Assembly: GCF_027451485.1 (NCBI RefSeq)
Contig: NZ_DAIDJE010000214.1
Span: forward strand, 1-64,000
Direction of reading: 5' to 3'
Source of the DNA: Bradyrhizobium sp.
Lineage (GTDB): Bacteria > Pseudomonadota > Alphaproteobacteria > Rhizobiales > Xanthobacteraceae
Length of the DNA stretch: 64,000 nt
The notes beneath the pieces are model-generated. The model was not told where the DNA came from. It searched no databases and saw only the letters and a program-made list of their open reading frames with translations. Below, in pieces: positions 16,776 through 26,696 of this stretch; within the stretch, counting starts at the first letter, position 1; every line of letters begins with the position of its first letter. Made by a program: the position numbers and the translations under genes.

Positions 16776-17222
16776 CTATTCCAGATCGGCCTTCATCAGG
16801 GCGCGGATCGATTTCGGAATCGGCTGCGCCCTGCCCTCGCTGATGAAGGCGACGCGTACCTCGGCGGCGACCAGCACGTCCGCCCCGCGCCGCACCTCCT
16901 GCCCCAGCGTGATCGAGGCGCCCTTCACCGCGACCGGCCAGGTCACGATGTCCAGGACGTCGTCCATCCGCGCCGGCTTGAAGAAATCGAGCTTCATCGA
17001 ACGCACCACAAAGGCAAAGCCGGGCGTCTCGCTCTGCGCCTCCGCAAACAGCGCGTGCTGCTCGGCGCCCATCAACCGCAGGTGATTGGTGCGGCCGCGC
17101 TCCATGAAACGCAGATAATTGGCGTGATAGACGATGCCGGAAAAATCCGTGTCCTCGTAATAGACGCGGATTTGCATATGATGGCGGCCGTCTCGGATTT
17201 CGCCGTCGAGATGCGCCGTCAT
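16776..17222 (-). CDS. ybgC: YbgC-type acyl-CoA thioesterase
   Basis: This 148-residue hot-dog-fold protein has the family signature [20 protein letters not shown] (about residues 21-40), including the catalytic aspartate region. YbgC hydrolyses acyl-CoA or acyl-ACP thioesters and is normally the first gene of the tol-pal cluster. Here its ATG overlaps the ruvB stop by 4 bp, so it is coupled to the ruv operon, while tolQ is 11.7 kb further along the same strand. Confidence 0.92.
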   Translation of the reverse strand: MTAHLDGEIRDGRHHMQIRVYYEDTDFSGIVYHANYLRFMERGRTNHLRLMGAEQHALFAEAQSETPGFAFVVRSMKLDFFKPARMDDVLDIVTWPVAVKGASITLGQEVRRGADVLVAAEVRVAFISEGRAQPIPKSIRALMKADLE

Positions 17223-18268
17223 TCGTCCTCACCATCGTTGCCGAACAATCCGAACTGGGCCGGATCACGCGTCGGTTCCGTCAGGCCGAGATGGCGGAAG
17301 GCGTGCGACGTCAACAGCCGCCCGCGCGGTGTGCGCTGCAGGTAGCCGCATTGGATCAGATAGGGCTCGATGATGTCTTCGATGGCGTCACGCGGCTCCG
17401 ACAGAGCCGCAGCCATCGTCTCGACGCCCACCGGGCCGCCGCCATAGTTCATCGCGATCGTCGTGAGGTAACGCCGGTCCATCGCATCAAGTCCAGCGGC
17501 ATCGACCTCCAGCGCGCTCAGCGCGGTGTCAGCGATTTTGCGATCGATGGAATCCGCATCCGCCGCCGAGGCAAAATCCCGCACCCGCCGCAACAGCCGA
17601 CCGGCGATGCGCGGCGTGCCGCGGGCGCGACGGGCAATTTCGTTGGCGCCGTCGACGGTCATGCCGATCTGGAGCACGCGGGCGCCGCGCGTGACGATCT
17701 TTTCCAGCTCGTCCTCAGTATAGAAATTCAGCCGCACCGGGATGCCGAAGCGGTCGCGCAAGGGATTGGTCAGAAGCCCTGCGCGGGTCGTCGCACCGAC
17801 CAGCGTGAACTTGGCAAGCTCGATCTTCACCGATCGCGCGGCCGGCCCTTCCCCGATGATCAGATCGAGCTGAAAATCCTCCATCGCCGGATAGAGCACC
17901 TCTTCGACCGCCGGGCTTAGGCGATGGATTTCGTCGATGAAGAGCACATCGCGCTCTTCGAGATTGCTCAGAAGGGCGGCGAGATCGCCGGCCTTGGCGA
18001 TCACGGGACCTGAGGTAGCGCGAAAACCGACGCCGAGTTCGCGCGCGACGATCTGGGCGAGCGTGGTCTTGCCGAGGCCGGGCGGCCCCACGAACAGCAC
18101 GTGGTCGAGCGCCTCGCCGCGCTTTCGCGCCGCTTCGATGAAGATCGAGAGGTTCTTGCGCGCTTGCGCCTGGCCAACGAATTCCGACAGAAGTTGCGGA
18201 CGCATCGCGGTGTCACCAACGTCGTCGGCGCGACGCTCCGGCGTGACGATGCGCGAGGGCGGGTTCAT
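17219..18268 (-). CDS. ruvB: RuvB, Holliday junction branch-migration ATPase
   Basis: This 349-residue AAA+ protein has Walker A GPPGLGKT, Walker B with DEIH, sensor GATTRAGLL and the C-terminal winged helix ending in the LTEPTRDP region. It drives branch migration with RuvA and supports RuvC cleavage. Start and stop overlap its neighbours by 4 bp on both sides (the deaminase gene upstream, ybgC downstream). Confidence 0.97.
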   Translation of the reverse strand: MNPPSRIVTPERRADDVGDTAMRPQLLSEFVGQAQARKNLSIFIEAARKRGEALDHVLFVGPPGLGKTTLAQIVARELGVGFRATSGPVIAKAGDLAALLSNLEERDVLFIDEIHRLSPAVEEVLYPAMEDFQLDLIIGEGPAARSVKIELAKFTLVGATTRAGLLTNPLRDRFGIPVRLNFYTEDELEKIVTRGARVLQIGMTVDGANEIARRARGTPRIAGRLLRRVRDFASAADADSIDRKIADTALSALEVDAAGLDAMDRRYLTTIAMNYGGGPVGVETMAAALSEPRDAIEDIIEPYLIQCGYLQRTPRGRLLTSHAFRHLGLTEPTRDPAQFGLFGNDGEDE

Positions 18269-18696
18269 TCGTTGCCCCGTCGATACTTGTTCGGCAACAA
18301 CTCCCCGATCGTCACCACCTTGGGCGTGCGGCCGTTGTCGGGCACGATAACGCGCGCCTTGGCATCGTAGTCGTGGATCAGTTCACGGCAGATGCCGCAA
18401 GGCGACACCACCGCGATCTTGCCGGGTTCGTCCGGCTTCGGATGGCGCACGGCAACGATGGTCTCGATGCCGTGGTCGCCGCTTTCGGTGATGGCGCGGC
18501 CGATCGCAATCGCTTCGGCGCAGACCGCGATGCGGCCGATATAGGCATCGATGTTCACGCCGGTCACGATACGGCCATCGCGGGTGCGCAATGCCGAGCC
18601 GACTTCCTGCCAGTCGTTGCGGTACCGAGTGCTGATCGCTTTGGTGGCGGCGTCGATCAGTTCCTTGTCCTTCTTGGTCAGCATGGTCGACGACAT
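18265..18696 (-). CDS. Cytidine deaminase-like zinc enzyme, inside the ruv operon
   Basis: The 143-residue protein has the zinc-dependent deaminase motifs CAE (Cys59-Ala-Glu61) and PCGIC (Cys100, Cys103). It is closer in length and pattern to the small Cdd/blasticidin-S-deaminase-like group than to long Cdd, so cytidine may not be the substrate. The ATG at 18684 is an alternative start. It lies 29 bp after ruvA and overlaps the start of ruvB by 4 bp, so ruvA and ruvB are separated by a nucleotide-metabolism gene. Confidence 0.88.
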   Translation of the reverse strand: MSSTMLTKKDKELIDAATKAISTRYRNDWQEVGSALRTRDGRIVTGVNIDAYIGRIAVCAEAIAIGRAITESGDHGIETIVAVRHPKPDEPGKIAVVSPCGICRELIHDYDAKARVIVPDNGRTPKVVTIGELLPNKYRRGNE

Positions 18697-18725
18697 ATTC
18701 CTTCGATGCGGCCTGCGAGGTTAGC

Positions 18726-19343
18726 CTATTTCGCCAATTCCTTCAGGCCGAGCCGGATGAGCTGTGCGGTCTCGGCCTTTTCACCGGCGCTGCGCGCGGC
18801 CGCGGCGATTGCAGCCGCAGCCTGGGGCTGCCCGTAACCGAGATTGACCAGCGCGGAAATCGCATCCGTCACCGGGCGCGGTGCCCGGGAATCATCGATA
18901 GCGCCGGAAAGGCTGACGACCGCGGGATCGACGTTGGCGAACGCGGGCGCCTTGTCCTTCAGTTCGGTGACGATGCGCTCGGCAACCTTGGGACCAACGC
19001 CCGGCGTGCGCGTCACCGCTGCTTTGTCGCGCAGCGCAATCGCATTGGCAAGGTCCGACGGCGAGAGCGTCCCGAGCACGGCAAGCGCGACCTTCGCGCC
19101 GACGCCCTGTACGGTCTGCAACAGCCGAAACCACTCGCGTTCGACATCGCTCTTGAAGCCGAACAGCCTGATCTGGTCCTCGCGCACATGCGTCTCGATC
19201 GAGAGCACGGCGGCCTCTCCTGCGGCCGGCAAGGCCTGCAAAGTGCGCGAAGAACAATGCACCTGATAGCCGACACCGCCCACATCGAGGATGACAAAAT
19301 CCTCGCCGAAGGAATCAATCAGGCCCTTGAGCTTGCCGATCAT
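18726..19343 (-). CDS. ruvA: RuvA, Holliday junction-binding protein
   Basis: The 205-residue protein begins [20 protein letters not shown] (OB fold), has tandem helix-hairpin-helix regions ([14 protein letters not shown] and [13 protein letters not shown]), and a C-terminal RuvB-contacting domain ([20 protein letters not shown]). It overlaps ruvC by 4 bp. Confidence 0.97.
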   Translation of the reverse strand: MIGKLKGLIDSFGEDFVILDVGGVGYQVHCSSRTLQALPAAGEAAVLSIETHVREDQIRLFGFKSDVEREWFRLLQTVQGVGAKVALAVLGTLSPSDLANAIALRDKAAVTRTPGVGPKVAERIVTELKDKAPAFANVDPAVVSLSGAIDDSRAPRPVTDAISALVNLGYGQPQAAAAIAAAARSAGEKAETAQLIRLGLKELAK

Positions 19344-19873
19344 AGGCCGGCCACCTTCAGCCGCAGCGCGGCGCTGCCGCGGTGATGTGCATGCGTGACC
19401 GCAACCGCGAGCGCATCGGCCGCGTCAGCCGACTTCGGCTCGGCCTTCGGAAGAAGTATCTTCAGCATCACCATGATCTGGTTCTTGTCGGCATGGCCGG
19501 CGCCGACCACGGTCTTCTTCACCTGATTGGGCGCGTATTCGGCGACGGATATTCCAAACATCGCGGGCGCCAGCATTGCCACGCCGCGAGCCTGACCGAG
19601 CTTGAGGGTGGCAACGCCATCCTTGTTGACGAAGGTCTGCTCAACCGCGGCCTCGAGGGGACGAAAATCGCCGAGCACGGCGGCCAGCCCGTCATGGATG
19701 GCAAGCAGTCGGCTCGACAGCGGCAAATCATTGGGCGGCTCGACCGAACCGCAACCGACGTAAACTAGACGGTTGCCTTCGACTTCGATCACGCCCCAGC
19801 CGGTGCGGCGCAGGCCCGGGTCGATGCCGAGGATACGAACGGGTGAGCGAATCGGCTGGGAGGACATGGGCAT
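19340..19873 (-). CDS. ruvC: RuvC, Holliday junction resolvase
   Basis: The 177-residue nuclease has the first catalytic Asp in [15 protein letters not shown], then EQTFVNKD and the C-terminal [13 protein letters not shown] with the last acidic pair. It cuts Holliday junctions after RuvAB migration. It is the first gene of ruvC-ruvA-deaminase-ruvB-ybgC. The start at 19873 or the Met three residues later is possible. Confidence 0.96.
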   Translation of the reverse strand: MPMSSQPIRSPVRILGIDPGLRRTGWGVIEVEGNRLVYVGCGSVEPPNDLPLSSRLLAIHDGLAAVLGDFRPLEAAVEQTFVNKDGVATLKLGQARGVAMLAPAMFGISVAEYAPNQVKKTVVGAGHADKNQIMVMLKILLPKAEPKSADAADALAVAVTHAHHRGSAALRLKVAGL

Positions 19874-19890
19874 TTATACCCAAGATTAGC

Positions 19891-19931
19891 GCCCGGTACC
19901 GCCAGTCTGAAGTCCCTGGGTGGTACTGGCG
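19891..19931. repeat. Half copy of the palindromic intergenic element
   Basis: GGTACCGCCAGTCTGAAGTCCCTG (19895-19918, described here as module B left arm) is followed by ggtggtactggcg, giving a shortened palindrome. It ends directly at the TAA stop of the YebC gene (19932-19934), as other copies do at other stops. Confidence 0.65.
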
Positions 19932-20678
19932 TTATGCGCCCATCTTGGCGACGAGGGCGTCGGAAACCTCGAAATTGGCATATACATTCTGAACGTCGTC
20001 GTGGTCATTGAGGACGTCCATCAGCTTCAACAGCTTCTCACCGGTTTCGTCGTCGACCGCCACCGTATTCTGCGGCTTCCAGATCACGGCCGCCTTGCGC
20101 GCCTCGCCGAACTTTGCCTCCAGCGCCTTGGCGACATCCCGGAAAGTCTCCTGCGAGGCGTAGATTTCGTGACCATTTTCGCTGGAGACCACGTCGTCGG
20201 CGCCGGCCTCGATGGCCGCTTCCAGCATGGCATCGTCGGAGGCCACCTTGGCGTCGTATTCGATGACGCCGGTGCGATCGAACATGAACGAAACGGAGCC
20301 GGTTTCACCGAGATTGCCGCCCGATTTGGTGAAATAGGAACGGATGTCAGAGGCGGCCCGGTTGCGGTTGTCAGTCAGCACCTCGACGATCACGGCGACG
20401 CCACCCGGACCGTACCCCTCATAACGGATCTCGTCGTAGTTCTCGCTTTCGCCGCCAATCGCCTTCTTGATCGCGCGCTCGATATTGTCCTTCGGCATGT
20501 TTTCCTGCCGCGCGGCGATCACCGCAGCGCGCAGCCGCGGGTTCATCGCGGGATCTGGCGTTCCTAATTTGGCCGCGACCGTAATTTCCCGCGCCAGCTT
20601 TCCGAACAACTTCGACTTCTGGGCGTCCTGACGGCCCTTGCGGTGCATGATGTTCTTGAACTGGGAATGTCCGGCCAT
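19932..20678 (-). CDS. YebC/PmpR family transcriptional regulator
   Basis: The 248-residue protein begins [23 protein letters not shown] and contains [21 protein letters not shown], both hallmarks of the YebC family. Members act as DNA-binding regulators, and some ease ribosome stalling at proline runs. YebC is a frequent neighbour of ruvC in bacteria, which this arrangement repeats. Confidence 0.96.
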   Translation of the reverse strand: MAGHSQFKNIMHRKGRQDAQKSKLFGKLAREITVAAKLGTPDPAMNPRLRAAVIAARQENMPKDNIERAIKKAIGGESENYDEIRYEGYGPGGVAVIVEVLTDNRNRAASDIRSYFTKSGGNLGETGSVSFMFDRTGVIEYDAKVASDDAMLEAAIEAGADDVVSSENGHEIYASQETFRDVAKALEAKFGEARKAAVIWKPQNTVAVDDETGEKLLKLMDVLNDHDDVQNVYANFEVSDALVAKMGA

Positions 20679-20878
20679 GCCTGATCTCTGGAAGTCGAAA
20701 AAACGGGTGATTGGGTGAAAGGCGCGGCCTTATAGGCCCAAACTGGCCCAAATCAAAGATTCCGCACCCTTTGTACGAAGGTAGGATGTCTCTGCCCGAA
20801 AAACAGGCAATTGTTAACCATGATTTCATGGGGCCGTGAGAAGGTGTTCGTCATCCTGCCCGTCAGCCCGAGAGACAT

Positions 20879-22636
20879 ATGGCGATTGGACTGTTCCGGA
20901 AAGCGGCCCCGCCAACGACCCCGGCCGTCCTTGCGTCTCCGGCCGATCCGGCTTCCGTGGCCGAGGCAGTTGACCACCCGGAAACCGACTCGATCCGGCA
21001 AATCCTCGAACTGCTTGAGATCGAGCTTGGCGGCATGATTCGCCAGCTTGAACGCGCAGCCGGTTCCGTCTCAGGCGGCGCGGAAGCGACCGAGGCCACC
21101 CTTGCCGCCGTCCGCCAGCGCACCGATGCGCTGAGCCTGCATTCGAGCGAAGCCGAGAACACCGCCGCCATTTTCTCGCAAGCCGCTGGCAAGTTCGCCG
21201 AATCGGCCAAAGGCATCGGATCGCAGGTGCGCGACGCCGGCAAGCTCGCCGACGAGGCAGCCGCGGCCGCCCATGAAGCCAGCGCCAACGTCGACCGCCT
21301 GAAGGAATCCTCCGCCGCGATCGGCAATGTCGTCAACCTGATCGCACACATCGCCAGACAAACGACGCTGCTCGCGCTCAACTCGACCATCGAGGCGGCC
21401 CGGGCCGGCTCGGCCGGACGTGGCTTTGCCGTCGTCGCCTCCGAGGTCAAGGCGCTGGCGGTCCAGACCCAGGAGGCGACCGAGGAGATCAAGAAGAAGA
21501 TCGACGCGCTGCAACGGGACGCCGCCGGATCGGTCGAGGCGGTGCACAGGATTTCCCAGGCGATCCAGGAGATCCGCCCTGTGTTCGAGAACGTCAACGG
21601 CGCGGTGGCCGAGCAGAACCAGATCACGCGGGAGATGACAGAGAACGTCGCAACCGCATCGAACTTCATCGCCTCGGTCGGATCCAGCGCCGCCGAAATT
21701 GATCATGCAGCGAAGCAGGCCGAGGCGCATCGCGAGCATGTCGCCAGTGCCGGCAAGGCCGTCACCATCTTTGCCCAGAAGCTGAAATCCCGTTGCGCGG
21801 TGCTGCTCGGCCAGGACATGCGGGCCGATCGCCGCAGGAGCGAGCGGCTGCCCTGCAATCTCCGAATCGAGATCAACACCGCGGAAGGCCGTATCGCGGC
21901 GCAGGTCTACGAGATTTCGCTCGAGAACATTCTGATCGGCGGAGGCGACGCCGCGAAGGTGCCGCTCAACCGGATGCTCAGCGCTACGCTTCAGGACATC
22001 GGCCCCTGCGAGATCCGCATCGGCGATCGCTCGAGCGCGGGCGTGCAGGCAAGCTTCGTGAGCAACGATGCGGCCTTCGCCGAGAAAATCGAGGACAAGC
22101 TCTGGTCGATCCATGACGAGAACACCGAGTTCGTCACCCGCGCCATGGAGGCAGGCAGCCAGCTCTGCCTGATGTTCGAGCAGGCCGTCGCCAGCGGCGC
22201 GGTTTCGATGGATGCCCTGTTCGACACCGACTATGTCGAGATTCCCGGCACCAATCCGGTCCAGCACCGCACCCGTATTCTCGACTGGGCCGATCGGGCG
22301 CTCCCCCCTTTCCAGGAAGCGTTGCTGACAAAAGACCCGCGCATGGTTTTCTGCGTCGCGATCGACCGCAACGGCTACCTGCCGGTGCACAACAAGATCT
22401 ACTCCCACCCGCAGCGCGCAGGCGACATCGCCTGGAACACGGCCAACAGCCGCAATCGCCGCATCTTCAACGATACGGCGGGCCTTGCGGCGGGCCGCAA
22501 CCAGCGGACCTACTTGATCCAGAGCTACGCCCGCGACATGGGCGGCGGCAATACGGTGATGATGCGCGAGATCGACGTGCCGATCCGGGTCAAAGGCAAG
22601 CATTGGGGCGGATTCCGCACCGCTTATAGACTTTAA
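20879..22636 (+). CDS. Cytosolic chemoreceptor with PilZ-like insert and C-terminal sensor domain
   Basis: This 585-residue protein has no transmembrane segment. The chemotaxis signalling hairpin is N-terminal: the tip lies around [20 protein letters not shown] (163-182) within a coiled coil of about 40-300. A PilZ-like stretch follows, with [15 protein letters not shown] (318-332) and [12 protein letters not shown]; the second motif departs from the usual D/NxSxxG, so cyclic-di-GMP binding is uncertain. The C-terminal 170 residues (with NGYLPVHN and RDMGGGN) are shared with the next gene and look like a Cache-type sensor. It is probably a soluble receptor feeding CheA. Confidence 0.88.
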   Translation: MAIGLFRKAAPPTTPAVLASPADPASVAEAVDHPETDSIRQILELLEIELGGMIRQLERAAGSVSGGAEATEATLAAVRQRTDALSLHSSEAENTAAIFSQAAGKFAESAKGIGSQVRDAGKLADEAAAAAHEASANVDRLKESSAAIGNVVNLIAHIARQTTLLALNSTIEAARAGSAGRGFAVVASEVKALAVQTQEATEEIKKKIDALQRDAAGSVEAVHRISQAIQEIRPVFENVNGAVAEQNQITREMTENVATASNFIASVGSSAAEIDHAAKQAEAHREHVASAGKAVTIFAQKLKSRCAVLLGQDMRADRRRSERLPCNLRIEINTAEGRIAAQVYEISLENILIGGGDAAKVPLNRMLSATLQDIGPCEIRIGDRSSAGVQASFVSNDAAFAEKIEDKLWSIHDENTEFVTRAMEAGSQLCLMFEQAVASGAVSMDALFDTDYVEIPGTNPVQHRTRILDWADRALPPFQEALLTKDPRMVFCVAIDRNGYLPVHNKIYSHPQRAGDIAWNTANSRNRRIFNDTAGLAAGRNQRTYLIQSYARDMGGGNTVMMREIDVPIRVKGKHWGGFRTAYRL

Positions 22637-22702
22637 GGCGCGTTGCCGGATTTGAGGGACGTTGCCTAAGATGAACGAGAGCCGAATCGTTGGAGCTTGA
22701 CG

Positions 22703-24127
22703 ATGTCCGCCGCAAAGCCTGCCGTGTCTGAAGGTCTCCCCGAGCGATCGGAGAGCGAACGTCTGGTCGATCAGCTCAGCAACCGCATCGGCGGGCTCGG
22801 AGTTGAGCTTGCCGACGTCGCCAGCAACGTCCAGGAGGTCGCCAACCGGGTTTCGGCCCAATCCGAACTCTTCATGCATCTGCAAGAGACCGCCGAGACG
22901 ATGGTCTCGGCCAACCACAACATTGCCGATGCCTCGCGAGCGGTACAGTCGGCCTCGTCCGACGCGGTTGGAGACATCAACCAGTCCAGGGGCGCGGTCG
23001 AGGCCGCGATCAGGCACATTGCCGCGCTGGTCGAATCGGTCGACCGGATTGAGACCCGGCTCAGCGCCGTTTCTTCTGCGCTGGCGCAGGTAGCGAAAGT
23101 CTCGACCTCGATCGAGGCGATCGCCAAGCAGACCAATCTCCTGGCGCTGAATGCGACCATCGAAGCCGCGCGCGCCGGCTCGGCCGGCCGGGGCTTTGCC
23201 GTAGTCGCGAGCGAGGTGAAGAGTCTCGCCGAAGCGACCCGCCAGGCGACCCATCAGATCGGCGACACCATGCGCGACCTCGACGGTCAGCTCGGGAATT
23301 TGATCGGCGAAAGCGGCGAGGCGTCGTCGCGGGCCAAGACCGCGAGCGAAGGCGCAACCCAGATTCAAAACATCATTACGCGCGTCCAGGACGGCTTCAC
23401 GAAGGTCGGCCAGGAGATCGATGGCGTCGCCAGGGCAGCGACGTCCAATCTCGGTCACTGCGACACCGTGATCGAGGAACTGCGCAACCTTGCCAAGGGC
23501 GTCGATCTCTCCTCCAGCGATCTCAAACATGCCGATGAGCGCGTCACCAAGCTGCTCGACCTCTCCGAAAGCCTGATCGCCGCGATAGCCGACAGCGGCG
23601 TGGAGACATCCGATGCGCCGTTGATCCGCGTCGTCATGGAGACCGCCAAGCGGATCTCGGAAATCTTCGAAGCGGCTGTCGCTCGCGGCGAGATCACCCT
23701 CGATCAGCTGATGGACGAGAACTACCGCGAGATACCGGGCACCGACCCCAGGCAGTACATGACCAACTATGTCGAGTTCACCGATCGCGTGCTGCCCGCC
23801 GTTCAGGACCCGATCCAGAAATCCGATCCACGCATCGTGTTCTGTGTAGCCTGGGCGAAAGGCGGCTATCTGCCGACCCATAATCCGAACTATCGCCTGC
23901 CGCAGGGAAAAGACCCGGTCTGGAACAATGCGAACTGCCGCAACCGGCGCCTGTTCAACGACCGCGCCGTGAAAAAGGTCGCGGCCAACACCAAGCCGTT
24001 CCTGTTGCAGACCTACCGCCGCGACATGGGCGGCGGCAATTTCGTGCTGATGAAGGATGCATCCGCGCCGATCTTCGTCCGCGGCCGCCACTGGGGCGCC
24101 TTCCGCCTGGGATTCCGGCAAGGTTGA
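22703..24127 (+). CDS. Cytosolic chemoreceptor, paralogue of the preceding gene
   Basis: The 474-residue protein lacks transmembrane segments. It has the signalling tip [20 protein letters not shown] and the same C-terminal domain as its neighbour ([33 protein letters not shown]) but no PilZ-like insert. I start it at the ATG at 22703 because GGAG is 7 bases upstream; a TTG at 22697 is less likely. The pair in tandem suggests gene duplication with later gain or loss of the PilZ segment. Confidence 0.88.
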   Translation: MSAAKPAVSEGLPERSESERLVDQLSNRIGGLGVELADVASNVQEVANRVSAQSELFMHLQETAETMVSANHNIADASRAVQSASSDAVGDINQSRGAVEAAIRHIAALVESVDRIETRLSAVSSALAQVAKVSTSIEAIAKQTNLLALNATIEAARAGSAGRGFAVVASEVKSLAEATRQATHQIGDTMRDLDGQLGNLIGESGEASSRAKTASEGATQIQNIITRVQDGFTKVGQEIDGVARAATSNLGHCDTVIEELRNLAKGVDLSSSDLKHADERVTKLLDLSESLIAAIADSGVETSDAPLIRVVMETAKRISEIFEAAVARGEITLDQLMDENYREIPGTDPRQYMTNYVEFTDRVLPAVQDPIQKSDPRIVFCVAWAKGGYLPTHNPNYRLPQGKDPVWNNANCRNRRLFNDRAVKKVAANTKPFLLQTYRRDMGGGNFVLMKDASAPIFVRGRHWGAFRLGFRQG

Positions 24128-24162
24128 CGCGCTCCTCGACGGCCAAATCGCGATCGCCCCTT

Positions 24163-24990
24163 TTACCCATTTTCCCAGAATACCGGCAGCGCCGGCGAAA
24201 GCCGTCCGCCCAAGCGAACGGCTGCGACTTGCACCGCAAGTCCGGTGGCGTCGTCGGTTTCAACTGCAATCCCGCTCAAGGTCGCAACTCCCGTCGCCGG
24301 CTCGAAACGCGCCGCCGGGATGCCGGAGGTGAAACGCCGGATCGGCTCGTCCTTCTGCATGCCGATGATCGAATCGTAATCGCCGGTCATGCCGGCATCA
24401 GTCATGTAAGCGGTGCCGCCCCGCAGGATCTGATGATCGGCGGTGGGGACATGGGTGTGGGTGCCGACGACGAGACTGGCACGGCCGTCGCAGAAATGGC
24501 CGACCGCCTGTTTCTCGCTCGACGCCTCACCATGGAAATCGACGACGACGGCGTCGGCCGCCTCCCGCAACGGGCAGGCCGCGAGTTCGCGGGCCAAGCT
24601 CGCGAAGGGATCGTCGAACGGCGTCATGAAGACGCGTCCGATCACATTGACGACGAGCGCGCGTGCTCCGCTCTTGGTCTCGATCAAGGCCGCACCGCGC
24701 CCGGGCGTGCCGGGCAGGAAATTCGCCGGGCGAATGAGCCGCGGCGCGCGCTCGATGAAAACCAGCGCCTCGCGCTGATCCCAGGAGTGGTTGCCGAGCG
24801 TGATCGCATCCGCACCGGCATCAAGCAGTTCCTGGTAGATCGCCTCGGTGATACCAAAGCCGCCGGCCGCATTCTCGCCGTTGATGACGACAAGATCGAG
24901 CGACCAGTTGCGGATCATCCCGGGAAGATGCTCGGACACGGCAGCGCGTCCGGATCGGCCGACCACATCGCCGACGAAGAGGATTCTCAA
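24163..24990 (-). CDS. YmdB-family metallophosphoesterase
   Basis: The 275-residue protein begins MRILFVGDVVGRSGR and has VINGENAAGGFG, LGNHSWDQ, GTHTHVPTAD and YMTDAGMTGDYDS. These are the metal-binding motifs of the YmdB (TIGR00282) family, whose characterised members hydrolyse cyclic nucleotides. It directly follows the 5-formyltetrahydrofolate cyclo-ligase gene, with no gap, in the same direction. Confidence 0.93.
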   Translation of the reverse strand: MRILFVGDVVGRSGRAAVSEHLPGMIRNWSLDLVVINGENAAGGFGITEAIYQELLDAGADAITLGNHSWDQREALVFIERAPRLIRPANFLPGTPGRGAALIETKSGARALVVNVIGRVFMTPFDDPFASLARELAACPLREAADAVVVDFHGEASSEKQAVGHFCDGRASLVVGTHTHVPTADHQILRGGTAYMTDAGMTGDYDSIIGMQKDEPIRRFTSGIPAARFEPATGVATLSGIAVETDDATGLAVQVAAVRLGGRLSPALPVFWENG

Positions 24991-25569
24991 TTAGGCACTC
25001 CGAAAATCGAACGTTTTCTTTTCCGTTAGCACATAATCGAGCGCGACGTCGTGCGCGAGTGCGGGAACAGCCTTTATTTCCTGGGCGGCAAAGGCCAACC
25101 CAATGGCCGTGACCGGCTTCAGCTTCCGCAAATGGGCCAGCGTGAAATCGTAGTGACCGGCGCCGTAGCCGATGCGGTGGCCGAGGCGATCGAACGCGGC
25201 GAGCGGCACCAGCATGATGTCGGGAATGAGCTCGGCCATGGCCGGCGACGGCTCCATGATGCCGAGCGGCCCCATGGTGAGGCGATCGCCGACCGCCCAG
25301 GCGCGGAACACCAGCGACCTGCCGCGAGAAAGCACTGCGGGCAGCGCGAGCCTTGCGCCGTGCGCCGCAAGCTTCTGCATCAACGGCACCGGATCGAGTT
25401 CGCTTCGGATCGGCGAGTAGCCGGACACGATAACACCCGGCGCAATCTCGAACGGCAGCCCGCGCGCGGCGAGCTTTTCGCCGGCAGCCGCGCGTAACGC
25501 CGCTTCCATCGCGTCACGCGCATCGAGCGCAGCCTTGCGCAAGTCAGCCTTCGACGGAAGCGCGGTCAT
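24991..25569 (-). CDS. 5-formyltetrahydrofolate cyclo-ligase
   Basis: This 192-residue enzyme converts 5-formyl-THF to 5,10-methenyl-THF using ATP. The family motifs SGYSPIRSELDPVPLM and, near the end, DRLGHRIGYGAGHYDFTLA are visible. The C-terminus VALDYVLTEKKTF is typical. The 6S RNA gene is commonly placed just upstream of this gene in proteobacteria, and a candidate is found there. Confidence 0.95.
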   Translation of the reverse strand: MTALPSKADLRKAALDARDAMEAALRAAAGEKLAARGLPFEIAPGVIVSGYSPIRSELDPVPLMQKLAAHGARLALPAVLSRGRSLVFRAWAVGDRLTMGPLGIMEPSPAMAELIPDIMLVPLAAFDRLGHRIGYGAGHYDFTLAHLRKLKPVTAIGLAFAAQEIKAVPALAHDVALDYVLTEKKTFDFRSA

Positions 25570-25597
25570 GCGCGGTCCCCATTCCGATTAAACGCAA

Positions 25598-25748
25598 TCA
25601 CGCCGGCGGGATAAAGGAGGAAGCGCGAAGCCGCGGTCGCCGTTGGAGCGCTCGATCCCGGAGTTCCCTACGAAAGTAGGTGGGCACCATATGTCCGGGT
25701 CCACGGACCCGGCCAGGGACAGTTCCCTAAAGGATCGATAAGGCCCCG
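25598..25748 (-). ncRNA. ssrS: 6S RNA candidate
   Basis: Directly upstream of the cyclo-ligase gene and on the same strand, the minus-strand sequence has a rod-like, self-complementary layout: CCTTATCGATCC pairs partly with GGGATCGAG; an apical hairpin CCGGGTC-CGTG-GACCCGG; and a small hairpin CCTAC-TTTC-GTAGG next to GGGAACTCC. This matches the alphaproteobacterial 6S RNA pattern I recall, and the gene position is the classical one. A -10-like CATATAT (25752-25758) would put the 5' end near 25745. The ends are approximate. 6S RNA binds sigma-70 RNA polymerase and dampens transcription in stationary phase. Confidence 0.75.
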
Positions 25749-25759
25749 GGGATATATGG

Positions 25760-26040
25760 CTCCTGACGCGCGACGCAGCCTCGCAAGACGCAATGTAACA
25801 ACGATGCAGCGAAATCACCAGCGGCGTGAGTACCTGCACCACGCCGCCTGATGATTTAATTGTCAAGTCGCCTCCTCCGGTCGATCCGGAGGCGCAGGGC
25901 AGCAATCCATTTCCACCGCTCGCGTTTATCGATCAATGGATTGCGGCATCGCTCTCCGCGCGCGCCGGAAAGATCGGCAATTTCCGATTCAAATTACCAA
26001 ACAACCAAACCGGCGAGCGCCCGCCTTCCCGCGGCTTGCA
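25760..26040. other. Gap between the 6S RNA and a repeat region
   Basis: This stretch should contain the 6S RNA promoter at its left end. Short plus-strand frames exist (from 25826, 25860, 25936), but they run into a known non-coding repeat and have no ribosome site. I see no gene here. Confidence 0.4.
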
Positions 26041-26440
26041 CCGCCCGGGTTGTGCCAAACTTCGCGCCCGGAAATACGGAGGGCGCAGGGAATGCCGGAT
26101 GCTGGCCGCACCCGCGGCCTTGCGTGCAGATAAAAAATCACGCAAGCAAGTCACCACAGGTCAGCCAAACGGTCCGGCATTCCCTGCGCAATGGTTTTAA
26201 CGGCTGCTCCGCGCTCTTCCTGGTGATCGGGCGTTCTTGCCACCATCGCCAGTGCGATGCGCAAGCATCGTCACCGAGTTGATATCAGCGTCGAGATATC
26301 AGAACCACGCGGCTTCGCCGTCCGCGGCGATGTCACCCGTCTTGTGACGTCGCCTCGTCCATCGCATCCCGCGCTCCACGTTCGTGACGATGCGCAACGC
26401 CCCTCCTGATCCGAGCGCGAGACGCCCCAAGAGCTAGCGG
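26041..26440 (+). repeat. Bradyrhizobium-type dispersed repeat that is often mis-annotated as coding
   Basis: One plus frame reads GNTEGAGNAGCWPHPRPC and then ASKSPQVSQTVRHSLRNGFN. I recognise this pattern as a recurrent spurious ORF in Bradyrhizobium-like genomes, arising from an interspersed non-coding repeat. The other frames are also open for short lengths. The protein reading should not be annotated. The stretch on to 26696 shows no gene. Confidence 0.7.
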
Positions 26441-26696
26441 TGATTTGCCCGACGGCACAAGGGGAATTCCAGACAATTTGTTCGCTAGCTGTGCCGCAAC
26501 AAGCCAAACATAAAATCGGGGCATGACGTCTGCAATGGGCCAGACGCTGCTTATGGGGCGCAGCGATCGTCAGACGTGCTTTTTACAGCACACTGATCCT
26601 CTGATTGCTTGCTTAACTGCGAGTCAACGAACAGCGTATCGAAAGTGGGCAATTCACGTAGGTGGAGGCGGGATGCCCACCCGGTCGTTTCGCGGA

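Noticed and set aside
21071-24121. A 1016-codon open frame on the minus strand across both chemoreceptor genes
   Set aside because: It is antisense to two clear chemoreceptors with conserved motifs. Long antisense frames arise from GC-rich codon use; the product has no recognisable domain and no ribosome site.
25860-26282. A 140-codon plus-strand ORF reading EGAGNAGCW
   Set aside because: I recognise this reading as a recurrent artefact of a non-coding Bradyrhizobium repeat; it has no ribosome site.
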